Of a stretch of DNA of 64,000 bases, positions 54,302 to 64,000 are shown in pieces. The DNA is from Planococcus liqunii. GTDB taxonomy: Bacteria > Bacillota > Bacilli > Bacillales_A > Planococcaceae. The position numbers and the translations under genes were made by a program. Each line of letters starts with the position of its first letter. Within the stretch, counting starts at the first letter, position 1. The DNA lies in the NCBI RefSeq assembly GCF_030413595.1, contig NZ_CP129238.1, positions 1 to 64,000 of the forward strand, in the 5' to 3' direction. Below the pieces are notes generated by a model that ran no database searches, was not told the DNA's origin, and saw only the letters and a program-made list of their open reading frames with translations.

Positions 54302-55129
54302 ATGAAGTGGAAGCGCAGTGAACGGTTAGTTGATATGACGCATTATCTTTTGGACCATCCACATAAGTTAATTCCTCTTACATATTTCTCAGATCTCTAT
54401 GAATCCGCCAAATCATCAATTAGTGAAGATTTAGGAATTGTAAAAGAGACGTTTGAAGAAAAAGGGATTGGACTGTTGATGACAGTGCCTGGAGCGGCCG
54501 GCGGTGTGAAATATGTGCCAAAGCTCCATAAAGAGGAAATCAAAGCCATTATGGCGGAACTGATGGAGGAGCTTAGCCATTCCGATCGGCTTTTGCCAGG
54601 AGGCTATTTGTATATGACCGATGTCCTTGGCAACCCCAATATGATGAACCGGGTAGGCAAAGTTTTTGCTTCCGCTTTTGCGGATGAAAAAATCGATGTC
54701 ATCATGACGGTGGCGACAAAAGGGATTCCGATTGCCCATGCCATAGCCCGCCATTTGAACGTGCCGGTCGTTATTGTTCGAAGAGACAGCAAAGTAACAG
54801 AAGGCTCCACTGTCAGCATCAATTATGTGTCGGGTTCTTCCCGGCGCATCCAGACGATGGTATTGTCAAAACGCAGCATGAAGAGCGGCCAGCGGGTACT
54901 CATTACCGACGACTTCATGAAAGTCGGCGGAACGATGAACGGCATGAAAAACTTGTTGGAAGAATTCGACTGTACGCTTGCGGGAGTAGCCGTACTGGTT
55001 GAAGCTGAGCATTCCGATGAGCGCCTCGTTGAAAAATACTTGTCGCTTGTCAAACTGCACGAAGTCAGCGAAAAAGAGCGGACCATTGCATTGGAAGAAG
55101 GAAACTATTTTACGAATGGAGGAATTTAA
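54302..55129 (+). CDS. purR: Purine operon repressor PurR
   Basis: PurR is the Bacillus-type purine repressor, unrelated to the LacI-type PurR of E. coli. In the 275-residue protein a winged-helix N-terminal domain ([20 protein letters not shown]) precedes a phosphoribosyltransferase-like domain. That domain carries the PRPP loop [21 protein letters not shown], made by Prs encoded 2.4 kb downstream, relieves repression in B. subtilis. ridA follows after one base. Confidence 0.97.
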   Translation: MKWKRSERLVDMTHYLLDHPHKLIPLTYFSDLYESAKSSISEDLGIVKETFEEKGIGLLMTVPGAAGGVKYVPKLHKEEIKAIMAELMEELSHSDRLLPGGYLYMTDVLGNPNMMNRVGKVFASAFADEKIDVIMTVATKGIPIAHAIARHLNVPVVIVRRDSKVTEGSTVSINYVSGSSRRIQTMVLSKRSMKSGQRVLITDDFMKVGGTMNGMKNLLEEFDCTLAGVAVLVEAEHSDERLVEKYLSLVKLHEVSEKERTIALEEGNYFTNGGI

Positions 55130-55130
55130 G

Positions 55131-55508
55131 ATGAAATTTGTAGCGACAGACAAAGCAGCTGCGGCCATTGGGCCTTATTCACAAGGAGTTATTGCCGGGG
55201 AAATGTTTTACAGTTCAGGCCAGATTCCGTTAACGCCTTCAGGAGAAATGGTCGAAGGCTCAATCGTTGAGCAGGCGCACCAGGTGTTTGCCAACTTGAA
55301 AGCCATCCTGGCAGAAGCCGGTTCTTCTTTGGAAAACGTCATCAAAACCACGGTCTTTATCAAAGACATGAATGATTTTGCGGCGCTTAACGAAGTGTAC
55401 GCTTCTTATTTCGGTGACCATAAGCCGGCTCGCTCGACAGTTGAAGTGGCGCGCTTGCCGAAAGACGCAAAAGTGGAAATTGAAGTTATTGCAAAAATTA
55501 CTGAGTAA
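55131..55508 (+). CDS. ridA: RidA family enamine/imine deaminase (YabJ)
   Basis: RidA hydrolyses reactive 2-aminoacrylate and related imines. The 125-residue trimeric protein has [20 protein letters not shown], the arginine in [20 protein letters not shown] and a terminal Glu-containing strand [12 protein letters not shown] 55131 lies two bases after the purR stop with TGGAGGAA upstream. It is coupled to purR as in B. subtilis, where yabJ mutation affects purine control. Confidence 0.96.
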   Translation: MKFVATDKAAAAIGPYSQGVIAGEMFYSSGQIPLTPSGEMVEGSIVEQAHQVFANLKAILAEAGSSLENVIKTTVFIKDMNDFAALNEVYASYFGDHKPARSTVEVARLPKDAKVEIEVIAKITE

Positions 55509-55509
55509 A

Positions 55510-55540
55510 CCAAACCATCCTCCGGGGTGGTTTTTATTTG
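55510..55540 (+). terminator. Terminator after purR-ridA
   Basis: Stem AAACCATCC / GGGTGGTTT with a small loop is followed by TTATTTG. Confidence 0.8.
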
Positions 55541-55586
55541 TCTGAAATTATTAATGAAATTTTCTAATAAATACTGTAATTTTTGA

Positions 55587-55612
55587 AGGAGATTAGTCCC
55601 TTGTATCGAATT
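55587..55612 (+). promoter_or_regulatory. Sigma-H-like promoter of spoVG
   Basis: AGGAGAT (55587-55593), 14 bases and GAATT (55608-55612) match the B. subtilis spoVG sigma-H promoter pattern AGGATTT-N14-GAATT (from memory) in both boxes and spacing. It lies about 50 bases before the spoVG start. A sigma-A alternative was not seen. Confidence 0.7.
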
Positions 55613-55661
55613 ACATATATTAGCAACACAAAATGCATCCAAGAGGAAAGGTGGTGACACA

Positions 55662-55946
55662 ATGGAAGTAACCGACGTAAGGCTTCGGCGTGTTCAAACA
55701 GACGGCCGGATGCGGGCAATCGCTTCCATCACACTAGACAACGAGTTTGTTGTGCATGATATTCGGGTGATTGACGGCAACGAAGGATTGTTTGTCGCGA
55801 TGCCAAGCAAGCGGACACCGGACGGGGAATTCAGAGATATTGCCCATCCGATCAATTCCGGGACGCGCAACAAGCTTCAAGAAGCGATTTTAGCCGCATA
55901 CCACCAGAGCGAAAATGACCCGGTCTTTGAAGAAGCCGGTGTTTAA
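55662..55946 (+). CDS. spoVG: SpoVG, RNA/DNA-binding regulator
   Basis: A 94-residue SpoVG protein: [66 protein letters not shown]. SpoVG proteins are found in both spore-formers and non-spore-formers (Listeria, Staphylococcus, Borrelia), where they bind nucleic acids and tune virulence and envelope genes. ATG follows AAAGGTGGTGA. Placed between ridA and glmU as in Bacillus. Retention without sporulation genes fits the wider role. Confidence 0.97.
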   Translation: MEVTDVRLRRVQTDGRMRAIASITLDNEFVVHDIRVIDGNEGLFVAMPSKRTPDGEFRDIAHPINSGTRNKLQEAILAAYHQSENDPVFEEAGV

Positions 55947-55956
55947 ATGCGCCATC

Positions 55957-55994
55957 TCAGGAGCCTTCTATTGCAGATAGGGCTCTTTTTTTTG
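55957..55994 (+). terminator. Terminator after spoVG
   Basis: Stem AGGAGCC / GGGCTCTT with a long loop is followed by TTTTTTT. The stem is short, but the T run is strong. Confidence 0.65.
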
Positions 55995-56141
55995 GCTTCT
56001 TTCTGATAATGTCATGGTATTGTCATGCTCTGAAACCTTGAAAAATCAAGGTTATTCCGATATAGTCAATAAGGAAAAGCTAAAATATCCACTATATGAA
56101 TAAAATAGATAACAAATCACTTGATTGGAGGACCTGACTAC

Positions 56142-57515
56142 ATGACGAATACATATGCAGTAGTATTAGCCGCTGGCCAAGGCACGCGGATGAAGTCGAA
56201 ACTTTACAAAGTGCTTCACCCGGTTTGCGGCATGCCAATGGTAGAGCACGTCACCAATAACGTGGCACAGCTCGGCGTCGAAAAAATTGTCACGATTGTC
56301 GGCCATGGCGCTGAAAAAGTAAAAGAACAACTGGGTTCGAAAAGCGAGTATGCTTTGCAGGAAGAACAGCTGGGAACAGCTCATGCCGTACAGCAAGCTG
56401 CTTCTTTAATCGAAGGGCTTCCCGGCACGACTTTGGTGGTATGCGGAGATACACCTTTGATCCGTACAGAAACAATGCAATCTTTGCTTGACCATCATGC
56501 GGAAACAGGTGCAAAAGCGACAATTTTGACCGCAATTGCAGACAATCCGGCTGGTTATGGCCGGATTTTGCGCGATGAATCCGAAAGCGTCTCCAAGATT
56601 GTGGAGCAGAAAGATGCATCTAGCGAAGAGCAAAAAGTAAAAGAAATCAACACAGGCACATATTGCTTTGATAATGAAGCGTTGTTTGAAGCGCTGAAAT
56701 TGGTATCCAACAACAACGCGCAAGGCGAATATTACTTGCCGGATGTAATTGAAATCCTTCAAAAACAAGGCGAAGTCGTGGCTGCATATGCAACAGATAG
56801 CTTTGATGAAACACTTGGCGTCAACGACCGGGTAGCATTAAGCCAAGCTGAAAGCTTTATGCGCGTCCGCATTGCCGAAAAGCACATGCGTGCAGGCGTC
56901 ACGATCATCGATCCGGCAACAGCTTACATCAGTGCTGAGGCAGTAATCGGGGCAGATACCGTTATTCAGCCGAATGTCATCATTGAAGGCAATACTCAAA
57001 TCGGTGAAGACTGCTTGATTTCGTCAAACAGCCACATTGAAAACAGCGTCATCGGAGACCGTACGGTTATCCGTTCATCGCATGTATACGACAGCACGGT
57101 TGGAAACGACACGGCAGTCGGCCCTTATGCACATCTTCGTCCGCAGACCCAATTGGGGGATGAAGTGAAAATCGGCAATTTTGTCGAAGTGAAAAAATCA
57201 GAGCTTGGAAATGGCAGCAAAGTTTCGCACTTAAGCTATATCGGAGATGCCAGCGTCGGAAGCAACGTCAACATTGGCTGTGGAACAATTACCGTCAATT
57301 ACGACGGCAAGAACAAATTCCTTACAACAATTGAAGATGACTCGTTTATCGGCTGCAATTCAAACTTGATTGCTCCAGTCACCATCGGCAAAGGCTCGTA
57401 TGTAGCCGCAGGATCCACCATCTCTAAAAACGTGCCAAGCGATGCATTAGCGATCGCCCGTGCACGGCAAGAAAACAAAGAAGGCTATGTTACCAAATTA
57501 AACTCAAGAAAATAA
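56142..57515 (+). CDS. glmU: Bifunctional GlcNAc-1-phosphate uridylyltransferase/acetyltransferase
   Basis: GlmU acetylates glucosamine-1-phosphate and couples it to UTP, giving UDP-GlcNAc for peptidoglycan and teichoic acids. The 457-residue protein has the N-terminal Rossmann domain [14 protein letters not shown]. The left-handed beta helix starts near residue 250, with repeated hexapeptides and the catalytic His in [13 protein letters not shown] 56142 follows TTGGAGGA; the frame back to 56121 includes that site and is rejected. prs follows after 18 bases, so both likely share a transcript. Confidence 0.97.
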   Translation: MTNTYAVVLAAGQGTRMKSKLYKVLHPVCGMPMVEHVTNNVAQLGVEKIVTIVGHGAEKVKEQLGSKSEYALQEEQLGTAHAVQQAASLIEGLPGTTLVVCGDTPLIRTETMQSLLDHHAETGAKATILTAIADNPAGYGRILRDESESVSKIVEQKDASSEEQKVKEINTGTYCFDNEALFEALKLVSNNNAQGEYYLPDVIEILQKQGEVVAAYATDSFDETLGVNDRVALSQAESFMRVRIAEKHMRAGVTIIDPATAYISAEAVIGADTVIQPNVIIEGNTQIGEDCLISSNSHIENSVIGDRTVIRSSHVYDSTVGNDTAVGPYAHLRPQTQLGDEVKIGNFVEVKKSELGNGSKVSHLSYIGDASVGSNVNIGCGTITVNYDGKNKFLTTIEDDSFIGCNSNLIAPVTIGKGSYVAAGSTISKNVPSDALAIARARQENKEGYVTKLNSRK

Positions 57516-57533
57516 TAGGAGGCTACACACGAA

Positions 57534-58502
57534 ATGAGTTATCAAATTGATGCAGCAACCACTAAGATGAAAATTTTCGCATTGAATTCGAACCAGAAGT
57601 TAGCGGAGGAAATTGCCGAACACGTCGGTCTGCCGCTTGGAAAAAGTTCAGTTACCCACTTCAGTGATGGGGAAATCCAGATTAATATTGAAGAAAGTAT
57701 CCGTGGCTGTGATGTTTTCATCGTGCAATCGACTTCTGAGCCGGTCAATGAAAATTTAATGGAACTGCTGATCATGATTGATGCAGTAAAACGTGCCTCT
57801 GCCCGTACTGTAAACGTTGTAATGCCTTATTACGGCTATGCCCGCCAAGACCGTAAAGCGCGTTCACGCGAACCGATCACGGCGAAATTGGTGGCCAACC
57901 TTCTGGAAACAGCAGGAGCAACCCGTGTGATTGCACTGGACTTGCATGCGCCTCAAATCCAAGGATTCTTTGATATCCTGATTGACCACTTAGTGGCTGT
58001 ACCTCTTCTTTCAGATTATTTCTTGAACGACAGCGGCATCGATTTGGACAACGTCATTATCGTTTCTCCGGACCATGGCGGAGTGACACGTGCCCGCAAG
58101 ATGGCGGATCGCCTGAAAGCGCCGATTGCCATCATTGACAAGCGCCGCCCGCGTCCGAACGTAGCGGAAGTCATGAACATCGTCGGGAATGTAGACGGCA
58201 AAACGGCTATCATCATCGATGATATCATCGACACAGCCGGCACCATCTCCATTGCGGCAAGTGCATTAGTTAAGAGCGGAGCAAAAGAAGTATACGCTTG
58301 CTGTACGCACCCGGTACTGTCTGGCCCAGCAGTAGGACGGATCAACGACTCGGTTATTAAAGAACTGATTGTCACCAACTCCATTGCCTTGCCGGAAGAA
58401 AAGAAATCTCCGAAAATCAAACAGCTTTCTGTAGCTAAGTTAATGGCTGAAACCATCGTTCGCGTTCATGAACAAAAATCTGTCAGCACATTGTTTGATT
58501 GA
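57534..58502 (+). CDS. prs: Ribose-phosphate pyrophosphokinase
   Basis: Makes PRPP from ribose 5-phosphate and ATP for purine, pyrimidine, His and Trp synthesis. The 322-residue protein has the ATP flexible loop [18 protein letters not shown], the metal site [12 protein letters not shown] and the PRPP loop [17 protein letters not shown] follows AGGAGGCTA. It links to PurR (PRPP sensing) and GuaB in the same window. Confidence 0.97.
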   Translation: MSYQIDAATTKMKIFALNSNQKLAEEIAEHVGLPLGKSSVTHFSDGEIQINIEESIRGCDVFIVQSTSEPVNENLMELLIMIDAVKRASARTVNVVMPYYGYARQDRKARSREPITAKLVANLLETAGATRVIALDLHAPQIQGFFDILIDHLVAVPLLSDYFLNDSGIDLDNVIIVSPDHGGVTRARKMADRLKAPIAIIDKRRPRPNVAEVMNIVGNVDGKTAIIIDDIIDTAGTISIAASALVKSGAKEVYACCTHPVLSGPAVGRINDSVIKELIVTNSIALPEEKKSPKIKQLSVAKLMAETIVRVHEQKSVSTLFD

Positions 58503-58530
58503 TCTGAATACATGCTTATTGGTTCTTTAG

Positions 58531-58555
58531 GTTTGGTTTTCCTGCAGTAGGGTAA
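58531..58555 (+). promoter_or_regulatory. Candidate sigma-B promoter of ctc
   Basis: GTTTGG (58531-58536), 13 bases and GGGTAA (58550-58555) resemble the general-stress consensus GTTTAA-N13/14-GGGTAT (4/6 and 5/6). It lies 40 bases before ctc, a classic sigma-B gene in B. subtilis. Confidence 0.65.
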
Positions 58556-58594
58556 ATAGCTGTTATGGACAACTAAACTGGAGGATGAGTATAT

Positions 58595-59242
58595 ATGACA
58601 TCAAAAATTTCGGTACAAAAAAGAGAAACCGGTACACCCCACTCTAAACTAACGGAACTGCGCGGACAGGGAATTGTGCCTGGCGTCGTTTACGGCTACC
58701 AGACAGAAACTACGCCTGTAGCAGTTTCTGAAATTGACTTGATTAAAACATTGCGCGAATCTGGACGCAACGGGGTTATTAACCTGGAACTGGATGGCAA
58801 AACCTTAAACGTGGTACTGAGCGATTTCCAGCGTGACGCTTTAAAAGGCAGCTTTGAACATGTGGACTTTTTAGCAGTCAATATGTCAGATGAGCTTGAA
58901 GTAGCTGTAGCTGTACATTTGATCGGCGAATCCCCTGGGGAAAAAGAAGGCGGCGTAGTCAACCAGCCTAACCGCGAAGTAACGATTAAAGTGAAGCCAG
59001 CTGATATTCCGGATGCACTTGAAGTCGACGTAGCCAATCTTGCAATCGGCGACACAGCAACAGTCGGCGATATCCGCGGAACGGTTTCTTATGAAATCCT
59101 GGATGAAGACGACTTTATCCTTGTTTCTGTAACGGCTCCACGTTCGCAGGATGAGCTGGATGAGCTTGAAACGCCTACAGGTGACGAAGCTCAACCGGAA
59201 GTAATCGGCGGCGAACCAGCGAACGATCAAAAAGAAGAATAA
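58595..59242 (+). CDS. ctc: Ribosomal protein bL25, general stress protein Ctc
   Basis: Ctc is the bL25-type 5S rRNA-binding protein with the extra C-terminal TL5 domain. The 215-residue product shows KRETGTPHSKLTELRGQGIVPGVVYG. The 5S-binding beta barrel spans about 1-95, the C-terminal domain (VKPADIPDALEVDVANLAIG) follows, and the tail is acidic. In B. subtilis it is stress-induced. ATG follows TGGAGGATGA. Sits between prs and pth as usual. Confidence 0.95.
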   Translation: MTSKISVQKRETGTPHSKLTELRGQGIVPGVVYGYQTETTPVAVSEIDLIKTLRESGRNGVINLELDGKTLNVVLSDFQRDALKGSFEHVDFLAVNMSDELEVAVAVHLIGESPGEKEGGVVNQPNREVTIKVKPADIPDALEVDVANLAIGDTATVGDIRGTVSYEILDEDDFILVSVTAPRSQDELDELETPTGDEAQPEVIGGEPANDQKEE

Positions 59243-59254
59243 ATAAAGAAAATA

Positions 59255-59288
59255 AAGGGGCTGTCTACCGACAGTCCCTATTTTTCTG
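59255..59288 (+). terminator. Terminator after ctc
   Basis: Hairpin AGGGGCTGTC / GACAGTCCCT with loop TACC is followed by ATTTTTC. Its sequence nearly repeats the metG terminator. Confidence 0.85.
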
Positions 59289-59344
59289 TTTTGCAGCGTA
59301 ATATGATAAAATAATTAGCAGTGAAAAAGAAAAGGAAGATTCTT

Positions 59345-59908
59345 ATGAAACTGATTATTGGCTTGGGGAACCCCGGCAAAACATACGAACAGACGCGGCA
59401 CAATATCGGGTTTAAAGTGATTGATTACCTGGCTTCCAAATGGAATGCACCTTTGACGCAGACAAAGTTTAAAGGGATGTACTCGATCATTCACCGGCCT
59501 GAAGGCAAAGTCATGCTGTTAAAGCCGCTCACTTACATGAACTTGTCCGGAGAAAGTGTCGGAGCGTTGATGGATTATTACGATATCGACATTGAAGATA
59601 TTGTTGTCATCTACGACGATTTGGATTTGCCGACCGGCCAGCTCCGTTTGCGCCAAAAAGGCAGCGCGGGAGGGCATAACGGCATCAAGTCGCTGATTCA
59701 GCACTTAGGGACGCAGCAGTTTAACCGTATCCGCATCGGCATTAGCCGTCCACCGGCAGGGATGAAAGTTCCGGATTACGTCTTGTCTCGTTTTTCGGAC
59801 AACGAAATCCCGGAAGTGGCTGAAGCGGTCAAGCAAAGCGCAGAAGCGTGTGAGCTGTGGCTGTCGAAAGCTTATCCGGAGGTCATGAATAACTTTAATG
59901 GATCATAA
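59345..59908 (+). CDS. pth: Peptidyl-tRNA hydrolase
   Basis: Releases peptides from tRNAs that fell off ribosomes. The 187-residue protein has [21 protein letters not shown] with the catalytic His in [19 protein letters not shown] and [25 protein letters not shown](I) carry the Asp and second His. ATG 59345 follows AAGGAAG; an in-frame upstream Met at 59321 is less likely. B. subtilis has fin (yabK), a sporulation anti-sigma gene, between pth and mfd; here only 90 bases separate them. Confidence 0.97.
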   Translation: MKLIIGLGNPGKTYEQTRHNIGFKVIDYLASKWNAPLTQTKFKGMYSIIHRPEGKVMLLKPLTYMNLSGESVGALMDYYDIDIEDIVVIYDDLDLPTGQLRLRQKGSAGGHNGIKSLIQHLGTQQFNRIRIGISRPPAGMKVPDYVLSRFSDNEIPEVAEAVKQSAEACELWLSKAYPEVMNNFNGS

Positions 59909-59998
59909 ATTCGCTTTGGCGCTGTTGGCGTTCAGGGCTTTTTTCTGTTTCCGCCATACTGGTTGATTTACTCACTTACCTTGAAAGGAGGAATCTAA

Positions 59999-62900
59999 AT
60001 GGAACAAATTTTGCAGGTGTTTTCAGAGGATTCCCATATACAGAAATTCATAGCTGATTTGAAAAAAGGCAGCGACCACCATTTGATTTCGGGCTTGTCC
60101 GGCAGTGCCCGTCCTGTCTTCTACCAGACGGTCTGGTCGGACATGCAGGCGCCTTTATTGATTGTGACGCCGAATTTATTGAATGCGCAGCGCACCTACG
60201 ATGATTTGGTTAAATTAATGGGAGAAGAACTGGTCCATCTTTATCCGGCAGATGAACTCATTGCGGCAGATGTGTCATTTTCCGGGCCTGAACTGCGAGC
60301 ACACCGAATGGATACGCTTGACCATATGTACAGTGTCGGGAAAGGGGTCTATATTACGCCAGTTGCCGGAATGCGCAAGTTGATGCCGTCGCACGAGCAA
60401 TGGGAAAATTCCACGCTGCGCACAGCAGAAGGGGAAGAGTTAGATACCGATCAATGGCTGTTAAAGCTGGTCGCAATGGGCTATTCCCGTACCCCGATGG
60501 TAACGACGCCGGGGGAATTTGCCTTGCGCGGAGGAATTCTCGACATCTATCCGTTGAACTTTGAACATCCGGCCCGCATCGAACTGTTTGATACGGAAGT
60601 GGATTCCATTCGGCTGTTTTCCGCTGAAGACCAGCGCTCTCTTGAAAAAATGAAATCGCTGTGCATTTTGCCGGCCAATGAACTGGTGCTGTCCAAAGCC
60701 CAGCAGCTGGCGTTGGCAGAAAAGCTGGAAGCCCAATTGGCGGCTTCCTTAAAGAAACTAAAAGCAGAAGATACAAAAGAAGCGCTGCTTCAACATATCC
60801 AACACGATATTACGCTGCTGCGTGAAGGCAATGTACCGGATCAGGTTGCCAAATATGCGGCACTCGTTGAATCGCAGTCGGCTTGTTTAAGCGATTATTT
60901 CCCGGGAAATGGCGTCATTTTATTTGATGAACTTGGGCGAATCCAGGAAATGACCGATACCTTGGAACGTGAAGAAGGCGACTGGATCGTCTCGCTTTTG
61001 GAAGAAGGGAAATTCCTGCACAATTTGCGCCTGTCTTATTCCTTCCGGGAGGTTTTAAATAAAATCAAACAAAAAATGGCGTTTCTGTCCTTGTTTGTCC
61101 GGACCTTCCCTTCCATACAAGTGAAAAATTCCATTACGTTTTCCTGCCGTCCGATGCAATCGTTCCATGGCCAGATGAATTTATTGAAAACAGAAGCGGA
61201 ACGCTGGGAACAGGCGAAATTCCAAGTGTTTATCATTGCCGAAGGCCAGGAGCGCTTACAGAAAGTCCGCTCCGTGCTGGAAGACTATGATATGGAAGCG
61301 GAAATTGTGACCGCGTCTACGAAAATCCAAGGCGGCAAGATGTATTTGGTGGACGGCGATCTGTCCGGCGGGTTTGAGATGCCTTTGCAGCGCTTGGCCA
61401 TTTTGACGGACGGGGAATTGTTTAAAAAACAGGCGAAGAAAAAAACACGCCCGCAGAAATTGAGCAACGCTGAGCGCATCAAGAGCTATTCGGAAATTAA
61501 ACCGGGCGATTATGTCGTGCACATCCATCACGGCATCGGCCGCTATGTTGGCATTGAAACGCTGGAAATCGGCGGCGTCCATAAGGATTACCTGCATATC
61601 ATCTATAAAGCGGATGACAAATTGTTCGTGCCGGTCGACCAGATCGATTTGATCCAGAAATACATTGCGTCAGAAGAAAAAGAACCGAAGCTCCATAAAA
61701 TGGGCGGCGCGGAATGGAAAAAGACACACCGCAAAGTGTCGGCCGCTGTCCAGGACATTGCCGACGACTTGATCAAACTGTATGCCGAACGCGAAGCGCT
61801 AAAAGGCTATGCATTTACGGAAGAGCAGGACATGCAGCGTCAGTTCGAAGCTGAATTCCCGTACGAAGAAACGGTTGACCAGCTGCGCTCCATCAACGAA
61901 GTGAAACGCGATATGGAAAAAGAGCGGCCCATGGACCGCTTGATCTGCGGCGACGTTGGATATGGCAAAACCGAAGTGGCGATACGGGCGGCGTTTAAAG
62001 CGGTGCTTGATGGCAAACAAGTGGCCTTTTTGGTGCCGACGACCATTCTCGCCCAGCAGCATTTTGAGACGATGAGCGAACGCTTCAAAGACTACCCGAT
62101 TACGGTCGGGCTGATGAGCCGCTTCCGTTCCAAGAAGCAGCAGACCGAAACGGTGAAAGGTTTGAAGAATGGCTCGGTTGATGTCGTTATCGGCACACAC
62201 CGGATCCTGTCAAAAGACATGGCCTACAAAGATTTGGGCTTGTTGATCATTGATGAAGAACAGCGCTTTGGGGTCACCCATAAAGAAAAGATCAAGCAAA
62301 TGAAAACGAATGTCGACGTCTTGACCTTGACGGCAACGCCGATTCCGCGGACACTCCACATGTCGATGATCGGTGTGCGTGATTTATCTGTCATCGAAAC
62401 ACCGCCGGCAAACCGCTTCCCGGTACAAAGCTATGTCATGGAATACAACGGCGCACTTGTCCGCGAGGCAATTGAACGGGAAATGGCGCGCGGCGGCCAA
62501 GTATTTTTCTTGTACAACCGGGTGGACGATATGACTCGCAAAGTGGAAGAAATCCAATCCTTGGTGCCGGAAGCACGGGTCGGCTATGCCCACGGCCAAA
62601 TGTCCGAAACGGAACTTGAATCGGTCATTCTCGGTTTCCTCGACGGCGATTACGACGTCCTGGTAACCACGACCATCATTGAAACGGGCATCGATATCCC
62701 GAACGTCAATACGCTTATCATCCATAATGCAGACCGCATGGGCTTGTCGCAGCTGTATCAATTGCGCGGGCGCGTCGGCCGTTCAAGCCGTGTCGCTTAC
62801 GCTTATTTCATGTACCAGCGCGACAAAGTGCTGACCGATGTCGCTGAAAAGCGCTTGATGGCCATCAAGGAATTTACCGAACTCGGTTCCGGCTTCAAAA

Positions 62901-63532
62901 TTGCCATGCGCGATTTGTCGATCCGGGGTGCCGGGAACCTGCTCGGCTCACAACAGCACGGCTTTATCGATTCAGTCGGTTTTGATTTGTATTCGCAAAT
63001 GCTTGAGCAGGCAATTGAAGAACGCCGGACGGGCATGAAAAAGGAAAAAATTCCGGAAGTGGAGATTTCGCTTGATATTGATGCTTATATTCCGGACAGC
63101 TATATTGGCGACGGCTACCAGAAAATTCAGATGTACAAACGCGTCAAAGGCATTGAAGAGGTGGAGGAAGTGGCCGAACTGCAAGACGAACTGATCGACC
63201 GCTTCGGCGATATGCCAATTGAAACAGACCGCCTGCTGCGCATTGCCCGCATGAAAATCTGGGCGCGCCAGACCGGCGTCGAAACGATCAAACAAAACGG
63301 CAAGCTCATTTCGATCCGCTTGTCTGAAGACGGCACCGCTGCCGTTAATGGCGGCAAGCTGGTGGAAGAATCAGCAGCTTACGGACGTGCAGTCGGATTC
63401 AGCATGTCGGGCCAGCAATTGGTCATGACCATTGATGAAAACAAATCCGGCAAGCACCATCCATTTGATGTGCTGGAAGGCATGATGAAATTGATTCCGG
63501 AATCGCTCCGCGAAGAAAAAACGGTGAGTTAA
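59999..63532 (+). CDS. mfd: Transcription-repair coupling factor Mfd
   Basis: Mfd pushes stalled RNA polymerase off damaged DNA and recruits UvrA. The 1,177-residue protein equals B. subtilis Mfd. UvrB-like N-terminal domains come first, then an RNA-polymerase-interacting domain near residues 500-565 (KPGDYVVHIHHGIGRYVGI). The translocase motor has Walker A GDVGYGKTE (about 651) and DEEQRFG (about 751), then GRVGRSSRVAYAYF. A C-terminal autoinhibitory domain ends it. ATG follows AAAGGAGGAA. In Bacillus spoVT follows; here the yabM-like gene follows directly. Confidence 0.97.
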   Translation: MEQILQVFSEDSHIQKFIADLKKGSDHHLISGLSGSARPVFYQTVWSDMQAPLLIVTPNLLNAQRTYDDLVKLMGEELVHLYPADELIAADVSFSGPELRAHRMDTLDHMYSVGKGVYITPVAGMRKLMPSHEQWENSTLRTAEGEELDTDQWLLKLVAMGYSRTPMVTTPGEFALRGGILDIYPLNFEHPARIELFDTEVDSIRLFSAEDQRSLEKMKSLCILPANELVLSKAQQLALAEKLEAQLAASLKKLKAEDTKEALLQHIQHDITLLREGNVPDQVAKYAALVESQSACLSDYFPGNGVILFDELGRIQEMTDTLEREEGDWIVSLLEEGKFLHNLRLSYSFREVLNKIKQKMAFLSLFVRTFPSIQVKNSITFSCRPMQSFHGQMNLLKTEAERWEQAKFQVFIIAEGQERLQKVRSVLEDYDMEAEIVTASTKIQGGKMYLVDGDLSGGFEMPLQRLAILTDGELFKKQAKKKTRPQKLSNAERIKSYSEIKPGDYVVHIHHGIGRYVGIETLEIGGVHKDYLHIIYKADDKLFVPVDQIDLIQKYIASEEKEPKLHKMGGAEWKKTHRKVSAAVQDIADDLIKLYAEREALKGYAFTEEQDMQRQFEAEFPYEETVDQLRSINEVKRDMEKERPMDRLICGDVGYGKTEVAIRAAFKAVLDGKQVAFLVPTTILAQQHFETMSERFKDYPITVGLMSRFRSKKQQTETVKGLKNGSVDVVIGTHRILSKDMAYKDLGLLIIDEEQRFGVTHKEKIKQMKTNVDVLTLTATPIPRTLHMSMIGVRDLSVIETPPANRFPVQSYVMEYNGALVREAIEREMARGGQVFFLYNRVDDMTRKVEEIQSLVPEARVGYAHGQMSETELESVILGFLDGDYDVLVTTTIIETGIDIPNVNTLIIHNADRMGLSQLYQLRGRVGRSSRVAYAYFMYQRDKVLTDVAEKRLMAIKEFTELGSGFKIAMRDLSIRGAGNLLGSQQHGFIDSVGFDLYSQMLEQAIEERRTGMKKEKIPEVEISLDIDAYIPDSYIGDGYQKIQMYKRVKGIEEVEEVAELQDELIDRFGDMPIETDRLLRIARMKIWARQTGVETIKQNGKLISIRLSEDGTAAVNGGKLVEESAAYGRAVGFSMSGQQLVMTIDENKSGKHHPFDVLEGMMKLIPESLREEKTVS

Positions 63533-63559
63533 TTTTGAACAGGGAATGAGTGAAGCCTG

Positions 63560-64000
63560 TTGGCCAATGAAGGAACCATGAAGACATTTATGAAAGGCGC
63601 TGTTCTTTTGACGATGGCGGGCCTAATCGTTAAGCTGCTCAGCGCCGTTTACCGGGTTCCTTATCAAAATCTAGTGGGGGACCAGGGCTTTTATATTTAC
63701 CAGCAAGTGTATCCGTTCATCGGCATTTTCAGCACGTGGACCTCCTACGGTTTTGCTGTTGCCGTGTCGAAAATGATGGCTGATTCCCATGAACGAGAGC
63801 ACGGTTCGATCCTGAAAATCGCTTTTGGGTTTATTGCCGTCATTTCGACGCTGTTTTTCTTGAGCCTGTATTTTGGCTCGGATCTTTTGGCGGGGTGGAT
63901 GGGAGATGCGAACTTAAGCGGCTTGCTGCAGGTGGGAGCTTTTGCGGTGCTGTTAATGCCGCCGCTGGCTGTGTTAAAAGGGTATTTCCAGTCAAACAAC
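63560..64000 (+). CDS. yabM: MOP-superfamily flippase, YabM-like (5' part only)
   Basis: The gene runs off the window. The visible 147 codons encode a membrane protein of the polysaccharide-flippase family. The first helix is KGAVLLTMAGLIVKLLSA, followed by the family motif YRVPYQNLVGDQGFYIYQQV. Further helices lie at about 55-70, 85-105 and 120-140. Such proteins move lipid-linked glycans, possibly in wall synthesis. I give TTG 63560; ATG 63578 is an alternative, and neither has an ideal ribosome site. Order mfd-yabM follows B. subtilis with spoVT missing. Confidence 0.85.
   Translation, partial: MANEGTMKTFMKGAVLLTMAGLIVKLLSAVYRVPYQNLVGDQGFYIYQQVYPFIGIFSTWTSYGFAVAVSKMMADSHEREHGSILKIAFGFIAVISTLFFLSLYFGSDLLAGWMGDANLSGLLQVGAFAVLLMPPLAVLKGYFQSNN

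Overview
The window is the replication-origin end of a low-to-mid-GC Gram-positive chromosome, most likely a non-sporulating member of the Planococcaceae (Planococcus/Planomicrobium-like). This rests on dnaA-dnaN-yaaA-recF-remB-gyrB-gyrA order, Bacillales-type proteins and rRNA, anti-Shine-Dalgarno-matched start sites, and a gene order that follows Bacillus subtilis (recalled, not searched) with nearly every sporulation gene missing. The genus is an inference; the family-level call is firmer.

Layout. 1-9004: origin (DnaA boxes on both sides of dnaA, DnaA-trio and AT-rich unwinding region before dnaN), replication/repair genes and DNA gyrase. 9005-14437: first rRNA operon (16S-23S-5S, no tRNA). 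14723-22251: guaB, dacA, the divergent pdxR / pdxST vitamin B6 locus, and serS under a T-box. 22345-29750: an epoxide-hydrolase-like gene, then tadA(-), a YitT-family protein, dgk-dck and tRNA-Ser(-), which look like an inverted block relative to B. subtilis, then SRP RNA, dnaX, yaaK and recR. 30020-35252: second rRNA operon, nearly identical to the first, with two tandem promoters. 35355-46227: yaaO, a polyphosphate pair ppx-ppk, tmk, darA, holB, ricT, yabA, a Bacillales-type interspersed repeat, yabB, yazA and rsmI. 46284-54245: abrB(-), metG, tatD, yabE, rnmV, ksgA, veg and ispE. 54302-64000: purR, ridA/yabJ, spoVG, glmU, prs, ctc, pth, mfd and the 5' part of a yabM-like flippase.

The genes are mostly housekeeping: initiation and elongation of replication (DnaA, DnaN, DnaX, HolB, YabA), recombination and transcription-coupled repair (RecF, RecR, Mfd), supercoiling (GyrA/B), ribosome assembly and RNA maturation (RsmI, KsgA, RnmV, TadA, Pth), nucleotide supply (GuaB, Dgk, Dck, Tmk, Prs), cell-wall precursor supply and trimming (GlmU, DacA, YabE), and transition-state regulators (AbrB, SpoVG, RemB, DarA). 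I saw no phage, insertion sequence, CRISPR array, toxin-antitoxin or defence locus, and no convincing unknown multi-gene system. The most informative signals are small: the pattern of sporulation-gene loss with a retained sigma-H-like promoter at spoVG, a likely ATT start in remB, the inverted tadA-tRNA-Ser block, a tRNA-Ser with U73 beside a serS T-box that predicts G73, covarying differences between the two rRNA operons, and terminators shared by convergent genes.
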